A program made the position numbers and the translations under genes. Below the pieces are notes generated by a model. The model searched no databases. It saw nothing but the letters and a program-made list of their open reading frames with translations, and had not been told where the DNA came from. 64,000 bases of DNA, from positions 11,284,001 to 11,348,000 of the forward strand of contig CM082589.2 of assembly GCA_040954595.2 (NCBI GenBank), given 5' to 3'. How positions within the stretch are numbered: the first letter of the stretch is position 1; each line of letters opens with the position of its first letter. This DNA comes from Balanoglossus misakiensis (Eukaryota > Hemichordata). Shown piece by piece: positions 21,440 to 33,623 of this stretch.

Positions 21440-21720
21440 AATTATGCAAATTAGAGCAGTTGTCTAATATTGCCATGTCAACCATGTTGAAATTGTTTTA
21501 GGTACCCATATTAATGGAAACCCTGCAAATTCGATATTACACACCATTTAAAACAAATATGGGAAATTAACATGTTAGAGAAATTTGGCGGCCATTTTGG
21601 ATTATGCAAATTAGAACAGTTGTCTAATATTGCCATGTCAACCATGTTGAAATTGTTTTACGTACCCAGGAGAGTTGAATGAAAATGCCATTTGCAATGC
21701 AGTTGTCTTGTATTGGGTGC
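21440..21720. repeat. Two copies of the 160-bp repeat unit
   Basis: Units with TGCCATGTCAACCATGTTGA and GATTATGCAAATTAGA at about 21470 and 21600. The corresponding place in the right arm (57200-57900) has four to five copies. Confidence 0.7.
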
Positions 21721-22195
21721 CCATATTAAGGCATTCTTGAAAACGAAACATTATTCATCATTTTGACGCAAACAGAAAAGGTGTTCAAATGCAAATTGGA
21801 AGAGTTGCCCAACCCTGCCATATTTGCAATACAGTTGTAGTGACTGTCAACTCGACTACAGACAGTCTCGATGAACACAAGACATGATCCCAATTTGCAA
21901 GCTGAGTTGAAACTGACTGCTGCAGTAACTTAGCTGTGGGAATGTCTTGTGTGATTTAAAACAATGATGACCAAATTTAACACAGTTTCTCTGAGGTAAC
22001 CATTTAGCTTTCAGGACTAAGTTTGTTTAAGAATCCTTTATTCTACCCAAGGAACAAATTTCCTTAGAATTTCACAACTGAGACACAGTTTACAGATATA
22101 CAAAAAGTGCGTACTACAAACATAAGAAATTGTTTGCATTTTTTTTCTGATGGCAATGCATTTGACTGTAAACAGACATTGACGTCCTTTAGTAA

Positions 22196-23027
22196 GGGAC
22201 TGTTCAGTTTTGGTGGAGGGGGGGGGGGGGCAAAAGTTTGTGTCATTGGTTTTCAAAATCAGGCCGACACCCCCTTCAACCAGGACCAAAAAAATGATGA
22301 CCCCCCCCTTTGACAGGACCAAAATATGATGACCCTCCTCCCACCCCGAAAACATTCGCCATCCTTATCTTATGTACACTGACTGTATGCAATAAAGGTA
22401 AAGGGTCTCCTCACACCTCAATTCTAAATTTCTTAAAGAAATTTATAATTTGAAGTGTATAATAGTATAGCGTTGCAATAAAGAAGGTCTATGGATAAAT
22501 TAAAAGGACACGTCAATACAATAGTTGGTAGAATTGGTAAAACAAGAAAAGTGGAAGGGGTGGGTGTACGTAGGACAATTTTGTAAAATACAATTAATGC
22601 ATTTTAATGAACTCAAAGGCAAATTAACTTAATGTTGGGGAGGACAAATTTGACTTTTGCCACTCAAAGTTAACATCAGTGGGGGTGGGATGGCAAGTAT
22701 TCTGCCCTGGTACACTATATGTGGCGAAGAAATAAGGGGATGGGTGTGGGAGGGGATGTCCTCCTTCCACATAAGAAAACTTTGTAAAATATGTAGCTCA
22801 AAGTTGCATTTTAATGAAGTCAAAAGCAAATTACATGTATCTCAATGTTTGAAAGGACCAATTTTACTGTTGCCACTCCACTCAAAGTTAGCATCGGTGG
22901 GTACATGTATATGACATCCCCCCTAAACGTTTGAAAAAAAGATGACTCCCTCTTTTGGATTTCAAAAGTTAAGTGACCCCCTGGATTTTGCCAGCCTCCC
23001 CCCACCGTAAAAACTGAATGGTCCCTA
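22196..23027. mobile_element. MITE-like insertion specific to the left arm
   Basis: Sequence absent from the matching place in the right arm, where GTCAGTAGCGCTATTTTG is continuous. Ends are inverted: AGGGACTGTTCAGTTTT on the left and AAAACTGAATGGTCCCT on the right, flanked by TA. Interior is G- and C-run rich with no coding capacity. Family unknown. Confidence 0.7.
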
Positions 23028-24379
23028 AGCGCTATTTTGTCAGTGAAATGGCTCCATTATTATCCCTCCAACCATAGTTGAAACGGAGTTAAATATGTAC
23101 AGCTTGAAATCATAAAATGTTGCAAAATTGAACCAAGAGTTTGGTCAATGATCAAGTTCTTACAGCTATTACTAGAACCATACAGTCTCAGCGAACAAGA
23201 GACATTGGTCCGATTTGCAAGCCGAGTTGGAACTGACTTTGCCTGCACACAGATGTGCCAATTTCAGCGAATCTTATCGTATTTAAAAATGAATATGGAG
23301 AATTGTTATCTGTGTTCCTATTGCTAGCCTACATACATGTAGCTGTTGTCATTCTAGTGTTTTTTTTCTGTATACCAAAATTGCCACACTGTTTGGGATA
23401 CTTTTATCAAATGTTATGTGATACTATATCAGCCTGTTTTGGGGATCTTGACAATGACATATATTAGACTTTTCATACACAGCATGAGGTAGAATTTCAG
23501 AAAAGATTAGGTAATAAGACTGTATATATCATAGGAAATAATCACTTTAGAAGTATTACGATAAAAAAAAATCATTTCACTCTTATTGGGAGCATACATT
23601 TGTAAAACATACATACAGACATGAATACAGACATAGAGAGATCAAGGTGTATACGATTTTCAGTGGGGGAGGGGGTCCTCCTTAATTGCAAACAACTATG
23701 TAATGGTAATTTCCCTTTTATAATAACAATTTTTGAGGTATAAGGAAAAAATATCAAACAAAATAAACAAAAAAACTAATTCAGCTATGATTTGATTCAA
23801 TTATCATTCTAAAGAAGCACATATCATTAACTCACTACTAAACTTTTAAAGTGATCAACCATGCACTTTCTGAGAATTTTTTTTATGCCCCCAAAATACA
23901 ATTTTTTCATTTTCAGAACATTTATGATATATCACAGTAAAAAAATCCCCTGGAAACTGCAAAACAAAAAATTGCAAAGCAATCAAACAAAAATGGCAAA
24001 AATTGTCCACAAAAACTATATTGACAGTTCCATCATAGGATTTGTTAAAATGTCGTGATAACACACCTAGGAACCTGCAAACCAAATTTCAAAGAACTGT
24101 GAGTAGAGGTTTTTGAGTATTTGACCAAAATCACCCCAAAAATATACTTCAAACCAGATATTAACTGAATATGCTCACGTGCAGTACTGTGATTGGTTGA
24201 CAGAATAACAAGATTAGAAAAACCAGTGTTAAACCAATTTGGTTTATAGTGTATATGGTGTAAGGGTTGTGTGTTGCACCATTGTGAAATGTAAACATGT
24301 TTGTGGAATTGTTGCCTTGTCAATTTTTGTAAGGGGTTATGAGTCATGTACCCCATCCTGAACTGCATAAAAAGATAAG

Positions 24380-24950
24380 TCTATGGAATTCTAAAACTCG
24401 TTGATCAAAAATGGCAAGAAATATACCAAAAGTATGAATATTTCACCAGATTTCAACAAATCTGATTTCTGTTCATGCCTAAGAACCTCTTTAACAAGTT
24501 TCAATAAGGAAGACATTTTGGCAAACAACAGGTAATTCAGACAAATCTGACTGATATCACATATATGAATTCCCATTCAAAGTTTCCAATCAATTGGACT
24601 TGTGGTTTCACTGAAGACTATTTGGCCAAACCCTGCAGAATTCCCAAAAAATACAATTATGCAAATTTCTTTACAATTTGATCATATCTGACTGAGATCA
24701 CCCCTAGAAACCCAAATACAAAGTATCAAAACAATTGCACTTACACACGGGATTTGATTTTTTGACAAAAACAGGAAATATTGCCCAAAAATGCATTTTT
24801 GCAAATTTCACCACCGTTTGCACAAATGTGATTCAGGTAAGCCCTATGAACCTCCATACCAAGTTTCCAATCAATTGGACATGTAATTTCAGAGAAGAAT
24901 TTTTTTAAACAAAACTGCAGAAAATTCCCCCAAACATTCATAAAAAATAG
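24380..24950. repeat. ~170-bp periodic repeats (CCAAAAATGCAAATTT type)
   Basis: Diverged head-to-tail units of the form GACCAAAA...GCAAATTTC...CCAAGTTTCCAATCAATTGGAC...TTTCAGAGAA. Further runs of the same family lie at 29180-29800 and, inverted, at 50640-51360 and 55440-55760. Confidence 0.6.
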
Positions 24951-26403
24951 TAAACGCCAGATACTGACTCCACCTGAACTAAATCATACGAGGTCTTCCC
25001 ATAGTACTTGCACACCAATGCACGCCAATTTTTAACTGAATCTGATCCGCTGTTATTAAGTTTTTCAATTTTGACTATTTGAACATTTTTCCAGTTAATA
25101 CCAGTAAGCATTTTTTCGCAATAACAATTTCTATGTACACACTAAATATCAGTAGTTTCAAGTTTTTGATGTTGATGGACATACACATACATACATCAAT
25201 ACATTTAGACGAAACTGATCCATTCGCAAAATACATAATTCTGTATGAGGCACACATACAGACATACATAGACGACGGACACCAACTTATGCTATAAGCT
25301 GACATTGATATACATGTTAGCCAAAAACCAAAATCAACCTCAAAATAGACATTAAAATATATTGCACCACCATGAGAAGACAAATTCATTTTTCGACAAA
25401 TTTTCTGGGGCGTCATTGATATAGCATGGCATATTGTCAAAGTACGTAGTCTCTGTGATAAGATTCCATACACACAAAATGGTAACCTTGGAAGTCCAGC
25501 TGACGTAGTTATGCAATGGCGTCTCGTGTATTCCGTCGCCAAAAAATCATCGTAAAATTGATAGTCGGGGTCACAATTCAAGACGACTTTCTCTAAATTC
25601 TTTATGAATGGATTAAATCGAAATCGAAATGTTGACGTATGACGTACGGAATGAGATCTGAACAGACATTCAATGTTATCATTCTCGCTCGATCACATAT
25701 TGGGTAAGCCATCTAGCAATCGCTATATAGTATTGGCGATAACAGACTGTCTATAAACTCACAAAACGGATTTTACTGTTGAGTGTGATCAACCGCCACA
25801 TTATTTTTCTCTGAACAATAGACAAATAGAAAGCCTGGTGACATTTTGAGATTGACTGCGTGAGGACCACAATATGCGTGAATCATTTACGGTTTGTCTT
25901 GATGAATGGGTCACGTCATAGTCATAACGCAGATTCGGCTGCACGCCAACTATCCGCCATATTGTCTCCACTAACTTACTCGTAAGTAGTTTCAAACTTC
26001 ATTTGAAAAGAGTATTCGTCTGACGGTCCTGTAGATTAACAATTTACGCTCTATGAAGCAACTAAACAACGTTAGCTTCCTTGTGGATTCACGTAGGGAA
26101 GTTATTCGTAACGACGGGTACAGCGTCTGAGCATGGACAGAACCACGGCAATATCGCCAGGAATGTCTCATTTCACAGCGCCCTCAAACAGTCGATCTCC
26201 TCAAACTATCGTTTCCACTGGTCATATATGCGGCATTAACGAAAGCTCACATAGACAACCATGTAATAGAAAAATTAAAACTTAAATAACTTCATTAATA
26301 TCAAAGCCACACGCACCAAAACCTTTTCAGTTCTTGCCATATGATATCTGAACCTGTGTACTAAATTTGGTTGAAATCGGTTCAGCGGTTCTTGAGATAT
26401 CGG

Positions 26404-26456
26404 GTATACAGACAGACAGACACACACATACATACATACACACACACACACACAGA
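26404..26456. repeat. Mixed CAGA/CA/CATA microsatellite
   Basis: GACA, CA and CATA repeats in tandem following TTCAGCGGTTCTTGAGATAT. Confidence 0.85.
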
Positions 26457-26471
26457 CATCGCTAAACCATA

Positions 26472-26496
26472 AGCTCACGTGATTTTCACGTGAGCT
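26472..26496. other. Perfect 11-bp hairpin with CACGTG
   Basis: AGCTCACGTGA, a TTT loop, then TCACGTGAGCT. Each arm contains an E-box CACGTG. It lies at the right end of the left-arm-specific segment and looks like a transposon terminus. Confidence 0.7.
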
Positions 26497-29179
26497 AAAA
26501 ATGAAAAAAAATCCATGAGGTCTCAAAATGAATACACACCAATTTCTAAAGCAATTTGACCAGTTTCCACCAATTTCACATCGGTCCCAGTGGTAGATAG
26601 ACATATACGAAATGGGAACCAAAGAATAAAACACATTTCAAAGATTTAACACATCTTTTTCCTCAAGAGTGTTTTTCAAATCTTCTCCACATCCTTCAAA
26701 ATCGCCACCATAAAGCCATATTACTTGAAGTGCTTATGTTTGTCATATCTAGGTGATGCATACCACTATAGATGTGTACCCTTTGTATAGAGGCAGATTA
26801 AACAGGTGTGGTACCTGTTAAATATCTGACTTCTTTAAATTACAGCCACAATCGTCAGTCAACAAGATGTTCATGTAGATGTATACCTAGCAGTAAGCTT
26901 ATTTAGATTGACAAATCTTAGATGAAAATAATGAAAAAGTGGCACAACCCTTAGGGCTTTAACTAGCAGCTTTATGCCAGATGAGTTCGAGTCTAACGAT
27001 GTAATGTTGACATTAAGGTTTCATTGAAATAACTTGGGAACCTCTCTACTATTTGAAGCACCAAAGCTGTGAAAAACTTCCTTCTTTCCCTGAGTTTTTT
27101 ATGAATATGTTCTAATCTGGGACAACAATTTGTTGCCAAGTGTCTTGACCCCTTTACCAAATGTCAGGGACCGGATTTTTTTCAGCAAAATTTCAAATAA
27201 CCTTGGCTGATTTTTTACCTACTTTCACATATTGGGTAGCATGAAACAAAGTATGGCTTCCAGAAGGGTTATAGATACAGTGTTTTGTAATAACAAGAAT
27301 TAACATGAAACTATAATTTCATGGTTAATTTAGGACCGCCTTAATCTATGGTAATGTCATTAAATATTTGCATATCTAATTGTAGGCTATCCAGTGGAGG
27401 GAGAAACCTAAACATGGACAACATTGGGGTCAAAATTGTTTGACAGAACTTTGGGTGACTTTGGGTAAACCTTGACCAACATTACTATATCTTGGCATCC
27501 AGAGCAGATGCAACCTTGACACTTGGAGTGATGGAAATGCATAATGGAGTATTATGTCTCAGCTAGTCACAGTGCTTTTGCTGTGTTTTATGTCTTTTAT
27601 TCAGCCAAATTAGATGTTTTTTATTACACATTGGCTGTGTTTGCCAGTACTTTTTAGCTGGTCACACTGCCTTAAGACAATGTATTCTCAAAATACCATG
27701 CAATCATTATGAAGCATATACAGCAGACAAAGTTATGGTATGACTGAACTTGCCCTTCTTTGTGACTAAAGCATGACCGGCCTGTCTTAGGTGGCCCCTA
27801 CCTAGGGGCTTTACCCGTCATTGGCTCACAGTCTGAGAAATCAGCTCTGCAGGGAAGTTAACGATGTAACCCACCATTAAAGCTTGGATTTCCGCTTTTT
27901 GTATCTGATGCCTGGCTGAGGCCTTCTTAGGATCTACCCAACGCTGAGTAGGCTATCCCGTCATTGGCACACAGTCTCAGGGAGGGAGTTCAAAGTTCAG
28001 TATACCAGCAAAGCCTTTATATTGTCCATTCTTTTTAAGAGAAGGCTGGCTGCTGTAGAAAAATGTTGATCTCAAATGTATCATGTCCAAAAAAAGGCAG
28101 ACTTCCAGCCCTATTGGTTAGGCTGGCATTAGGTATGTACATAATTAATGAGGCAAGACATAATATTCCATTACATAGTTCCATAACTCCAAGTGTCAAG
28201 GATGTATCTGTGCCGGATGCCAAGATATAGGAATGTAGGTCAAAGTTTACCCAAGATCACCCAAAAGTTTGTCAAAAGATTTTGACCCCAGAGTTGTCCA
28301 TGTCCAGGTTACCACATCCACTAGAATAAGATATGCACATATTTAATGAGGTTACCATAGCTCAAGGGGGTCTTTAATTAACCATCAACATTTAGTTTCA
28401 TATTAATGCATGTTAATATAATACACTGTATCTATAACCCTACTGGTAAGCCTAGAATTAGGTACATGCGAAAGTTTTTGACAAGATAGATAAGTTGTAA
28501 AATATGTACATGAACCTGACAATTGACTTAAAATAACATAAGGCAGACTTGATACTTATCGGAGATAGATACTAATAACAACAGTGATGTTAATTACACC
28601 GGGAATGTTTGTCTTATTATAGCTACATGTAAAAGACTGCTTGAGGTAATGTAATTAAAGTGACCACTTGCGATTCACCTTCAAAGTGCTATGCAAGTAC
28701 ATTGTTTTTCCAATGATTGGACAAAGGATATTCATAATGTGTAATTAAGGCTGGATAGCATTTTCAATGTAATAAGCCCTGCCTTCACTATAATCTTACG
28801 CCAAATCAACATTGTTCAATTTATGTTAATAATTTCACTAAGGGATACTTGTTACATCAAATTTCCAAGCAAGGGGTGTCAGATTATTGGGCAAGTGGCA
28901 TGCATGACACTAGACGATACTTTTGGAAGCAAAGCGGACAGAACACGGCTGGATATAGACTAGGTAATTCTGAATGTGACCATGAACTGTACCACAGACT
29001 CTGTATTGTATGTTTCTGAAGAATCCCATTTAACCCAGACATCAACATACTTCAACCTTGTAAGAAGTAGAACATACATGATTTACTAGTAAATATTTGC
29101 TAGCTTATTACACACTTTGGATTACACAAAAATAGGTGTGTACACCGCTGTGACATTGCCAAGCAGATATGACCTACCA

Positions 29180-29800
29180 GGTAACCTAATACAATTTCAC
29201 AGGAATCGGAGTATTTTCAGTGAAAACAACATTTCTTCAACAATGACAAAAACTGCCTCAACCACAAAAATTCAGATATCAACAAATCCAACAATATCTC
29301 ACTTCAATCACCACAAGGAACATGCCTACCAAAATTGAAAGCAATTTGACATGCGGTTTCAAAGAATACAAATTGCAAAAATTGCCTCAAGACCACAAAT
29401 ATGCAAATTTCACCAAAATGATATACAACATTACTTGGGTTACCTCATGGAACAAGCAAACCAAAATTTAAATGCAACCTGACCTGACATGGAGTTTCAG
29501 AGAAAATGATTTTTGACCAAAAATGACAAAATTATATTTCCCAAAAATTACAAATTTTGCCACAATTTAAACAATACTAACAAAGATTACCTATAGGAAA
29601 TAGCATACTAAATTCTAGATACAATTCACGATATTAGCTGAAAGTATATCAGGCGTGACATAAGCTACATGCATACAAATGTTCAAAGCAATCTGACCAG
29701 TTGTTGAGTTTCTGAGTTTTGATCAATTTCACATTGCTCCAGGTAATTAGCATATTTCATTTGAACAGGCGTGCCTGCATCTAAAAACCCAATATCAAGA
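29180..29800. repeat. ~170-bp periodic repeats, second run in left arm
   Basis: Same family as 24380-24950; inverse counterpart at 50640-51360 in the right arm. Confidence 0.6.
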
Positions 29801-31747
29801 CTTACCACACAGACTCTGTATTGTATGTTTCTGGAGTAATCAAATAAAACCAATCATGAAAATACTTCAACCTTCTTAATATGAACAAAATCCTATTTAC
29901 AGGCTGGCCTACATCTACACACCAAATATCAAGGGGATACGCGAAGGGGTTTTCAAGTTTTTGATGTGGACAGACATACATACATCCATATATACTACAT
30001 ACACACATACAGAGGCAACTGACTGGTCAGAAGGCATGAGCAAAAATGCAGGAAATCAATGTTGTGACACTGGTAGTAGGCCTTAATGTATACAATATCA
30101 AGACAGTTTATTTAACATGAAGTTTGATATGTTCATAATCATTCAGAGCTAAGCATATTTTGAAATTGTAAAATTAATATCAATCACATGAAAACTGACA
30201 GCATGCTTTCATTTGGGAATTTAGGTATTGTAATTAACACTAACAGTCATGAAACTATTGAATCGTCAATAAAATCATACAGTAGAAATTAATGGGTTTT
30301 CTATTTATATGCGATATGAAAATGCAACTTGTGGTCCTTCGGCCAGTAAGAGGCATCAGATAATATTGTAAGACCCAGTTGCCCAATTGATTAGACCTAC
30401 ATGTATGCGCTGTGTGAAGCGCAAGTTATGGCAACTGAATTCACAGGACACTGAAGAAAGTGGAATCACTCAAGGTACATATGTATACATGTAGGCTAAC
30501 AATCACAACACAGAGAATAGTTCTCCATATTCATTTTTAATACGATAAGATTCACTGAATTGGCGCATCCATGGGCAGGCAAGGTTAGTTCCAACTCAGT
30601 TTGCAAATCAGGCCCATGTATCTTGTTCCCTGAGACTGTCTGCTTCTAATAATAGCTGTAAGAACATAATCGTTGACCGAATGGTTGGTTCAATTTTGCA
30701 ACATTTTATGATTTCAAGCTGTGCAATATTTGCAACTCAGTTTCAACTTTGGTTGGAGGGATGATGATGAAGCAATTTCACTGACAAAATAGCACTACTA
30801 ACTGACGTCAATATTTGTTCAAAGTTAAATGCATTGCTATCAGAAAAATGTATACTAAAAGTTTCGTATGTGAATAATAACACTTTTTCGTATAACTGCA
30901 AACCCTGTCACAGTTGTGAAATTCTAAGAAAATTCATTCATTAGGTAGAATTCGTGCTTTATGAATTCTTAAACAAACTTAGTCATGAAACCTAAATGGT
31001 TACCTTACACATGTTGAGGCTCGACTTCTGTGATATGATAGTCTTTAATTAATGTGTATGTGATTCCATACAAATCCATATGATTACCTGAACATACAAA
31101 ATAAATTAAAAATAAATACATAAATTAAAAATAAATAAGTATCTCATACATATGCATAAGTGCTTGTGAGAAATATATCATATATCTAAATAAACCTGTC
31201 ATTTATTGACCTCATTTTCCCAGTAAACCAAAGGACTAAATTGCACTTTAATATTACAGCTTCATTTCAATGCAACAGGTACACTACATCATAAGGGAAC
31301 AAATATGCCAGCTCAACATTTATATAAACAGTGTCAAAATATAAGTGGCTACAAAAGCTTGTGTCCCTTCAATCCATTCTCCCACTCAGGTCAAACGTGT
31401 TACATATTAAAATTGCAATGTGCATAATATACAATTAGTCTTTTGTAAATTCAGACTGAGAAAATATGACTGATAAACATTATCTGGCACATGTTGGTGA
31501 ATGGCTGGCGTTGATGTTGTGTGTTGAAATCCGAACTATGATTATCGCGGGTACAAATCACATTTATTTTCTCAGAGACAACACGTTTGCAACTTCGGGA
31601 CAGAAAGGTGAAAACGAACGTCATTAGTTCTTGGGAAAAAACTCTGAAATCAATTTCGGTGAGGTCAAATGTGTTCCAAAGGCAAACCGTTTCTGGTAAA
31701 CAAATCAATGGCAAATAGTTACTTCGGCGACTTACCAATCAATCAAC

Positions 31748-31936
31748 ATGGCTGCCAAATCGTTGGATATCCCGGTTTCATCTCGCGATCATTCTATCTT
31801 CCGATATGGCGTTGCTTGGTTAAATTCGCCTCTTCTTTGCCGACATAGTCGGGCGACAGCGGTCCAGAAGCATATACAGCGACGCCATCTTGTTTACAAT
31901 GTGAAGTATCAACTGCGCATGCTCAATGGTTGTTGA
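31748..31936 (+). other. Paired open frame at inner end of left arm
   Basis: 62 codons from ATG in a good context (AACATGGCTGCC). Its counterpart in the right arm (48343-48530, minus) keeps most of the frame but has ATA for the start and TAA at codon 4. Of the residue differences I can see, nearly all replace an amino acid, which argues against selection on the protein. It is probably a conserved non-coding or 5'-exon sequence rather than a gene. Confidence 0.3.
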
Positions 31937-32400
31937 TTGGAAAGTGGGCAGAGCCTGCAAGATCCAGGGTTCGCTTGACCGGCCAAACGCGGTTATTCTC
32001 CCTAGACCAAATCATTTAAGCGTCAGGCGTAATACATCACATAATTGACTGGAAAACTAAACAGTCTTCCACCTATATATCAACACAGTTTATTAAACCA
32101 GCACCCGCGCAAATATTCACAAGTATATGATTAAAATTGATGAAATCATTAATCGCACGGTTACAGCTGTCATAGTTTCTAATAATATTATTCACTGGTA
32201 GCGCTGACATACCATGTTGAAACTTGTCGCGGAAAACAAGATAATTGATCTTACGGTGTCATTTGTTTTTAAAAAGTGCTTAATAACTATTGATCCCATT
32301 GATATATTTTTTCCATATTTATATATTTTTCGCAAATTTTGACTGCTTGGGCTACTAATAGCATGGTGATCACAATGGATTTACCACCTCCCAGCTGCGT
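31928..32400. other. Spacer upstream of peptide gene
   Basis: First part of the loop between the arms. AT-rich, no coding region seen. It would contain the upstream regulatory region of the gene beginning at 32460. Confidence 0.4.
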
Positions 32401-32408
32401 TATAAAAG
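32401..32408 (+). promoter_or_regulatory. TATA box of the peptide gene
   Basis: TATAAAAG, 59 bp before the ATG at 32460. A start site about 30 bp downstream would give a short leader of about 30 nt. An E-box-type CAGCTG lies just upstream at 32393. Confidence 0.6.
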
Positions 32409-32459
32409 AATGCCTATTCTGTGGACACTAGCCTCATCGAAGACCGAACGTGTTCATCG

Positions 32460-32558
32460 ATGTTTCCATTCATGACGAACTCCAATGCAGGCGTTGCAGT
32501 CATTCTGGCTTTCACGCTGTGGGCACCTCTGGTGACAGCAATTCCCAACAAGTTGCGG
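32460..32558 (+). CDS. Secreted small peptide precursor, exon 1 (signal peptide)
   Basis: Thirty-three codons from ATG to a donor CGG followed by GTAAGT. The start is chosen because it follows the TATA box by the right distance and opens a classic signal peptide: polar N-terminus, hydrophobic core A-G-V-A-V-I-L-A-F-T-L-W, cleavage likely after V-T-A. Six residues (I-P-N-K-L-R) follow before the splice site. The exon ends in phase 0 and the next in-phase exon is at 42857. A retrotransposon inserted antisense 153 bp past the donor. I do not recognise the peptide family. Confidence 0.55.
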
Positions 32559-32711
32559 GTAAGTAATCACACAACCTATATGAGTGAAAGTTTCTTGTCA
32601 TTTTCGCAACGTCAAGGTTGATATTCTCTTCTTGGATCGAAAATGTGTGACACAACAAATGAATCTGCGTGGCAGGGTCGGCTGTGTCTTTTGCTTCGAG
32701 GCATAGTCGTC

Positions 32712-33445
32712 TGTCACGCATCGACGGCTATACGTGAACTAGACAAATCGAATCGAACGATCAAATCTACGAAAATATATTCCACCTGGGGATTTAATTA
32801 CTAATCATGAAAATATTACCCGTACATCAAAATACCATATACAGACATGACAATCAAAACGCCACGTGGTCAAACTTATGAAAATAATCCGTTACAATCT
32901 TAACTTATCTTAACTTAACTTAAATCTAATAAATAAAGTCCGACAAACATCGTCCTCGTTGGCATGCATGTGGAGTCTGGTAATTCATCCAGGTCTTCCT
33001 CCTGTCCGACTTGACCGCGACGCAGATACTCTTCGTGCACTTGCCAAAGTACACCGAGACGTCACCGCACATTCATTCCACACCAGCAATGTCCATTGAC
33101 AGATCAAAGTTCCGTACGGCTAAACGCCCAATTTCAGAACATCTCGACATCAATTCAGTGTAGTGTGCTGGGTTATTAAAATATACCACAGGTTGAGATG
33201 AAAAGTGATAGTCAAAACTCACATGGTTGGAGGATGTCTATGGATCCAAAATCATACACGTCAAACGCTATGGCTGCCATCCTATCAAATCCCCTAGGAA
33301 GTAGTCAGACCAGGTGGTCCTCAAGACTCCCCAAGCTACTAAAACACACGTATTCAATATACTAAATCTCACCACCGAGGGCGTAAACTCTAGAGAGACA
33401 ATTACAAGTACATACAATTATGCTATATCACAGAATATCGTCACA
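32712..33445 (-). repeat. 3' LTR of the Gmr1-like element
   Basis: 734 bp. Same length as the other LTR; the only difference I noticed is C versus T in GACTCC(C/T)CAAG. Implies a recent insertion. Confidence 0.95.
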
Positions 33446-33455
33446 CCCCCCTTCC
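33446..33455 (-). other. Polypurine tract of the Gmr1-like element
   Basis: GGAAGGGGGG on the minus strand, directly abutting the 3' LTR. Confidence 0.8.
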
Positions 33456-33623
33456 AGAACAAGAAATTTTGGTATTGAAGATTCCAAAATTTTTAAGAAT
33501 TCTAACTCTAGATTTACAAATACAATATATACTTTTTTTTTTTTTACAACTTTAAATATTTTCCTCTTAAGTAGCAAAATATATCTTTCATGAGAGATAT
33601 ATACACCAGTCAATTACAGTTAA

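Larger units (their letters stand above)
24150..26499. mobile_element. 2.35-kb segment present only in the left arm
   Basis: The right arm runs straight from AAATATACTT to TAAAAATGAAAAA (about 55545-55530), whereas the left arm has 2.35 kb between these points. Both ends carry GCTCACGTG (24169 and, inverted, 26490), suggesting terminal inverted repeats. Contains part of the ~170-bp periodic repeat family, a mixed CA/CATA microsatellite (26404-26456) and a hairpin at its right end. No gene recognised. Confidence 0.55.
20761..31927. repeat. Left arm of a giant inverted repeat
   Basis: About 11.2 kb whose reverse complement is 48343-58492. Matching landmarks in order: 20780/58470, 21850/56970, 22030/56790, 23060/56570, 27800-28100/53930-54250 (about 98% identical), 29000/51500, 30570-31000/49050-49490, 31750-31927/48343-48520. 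Arm-specific insertions account for most of the length difference. The arm itself has an inverted pair of modules near its two ends (22020-23280 in plus, 30540-31010 in minus orientation) and a smaller fold-back centred near 27850. No convincing gene inside. Confidence 0.9.
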
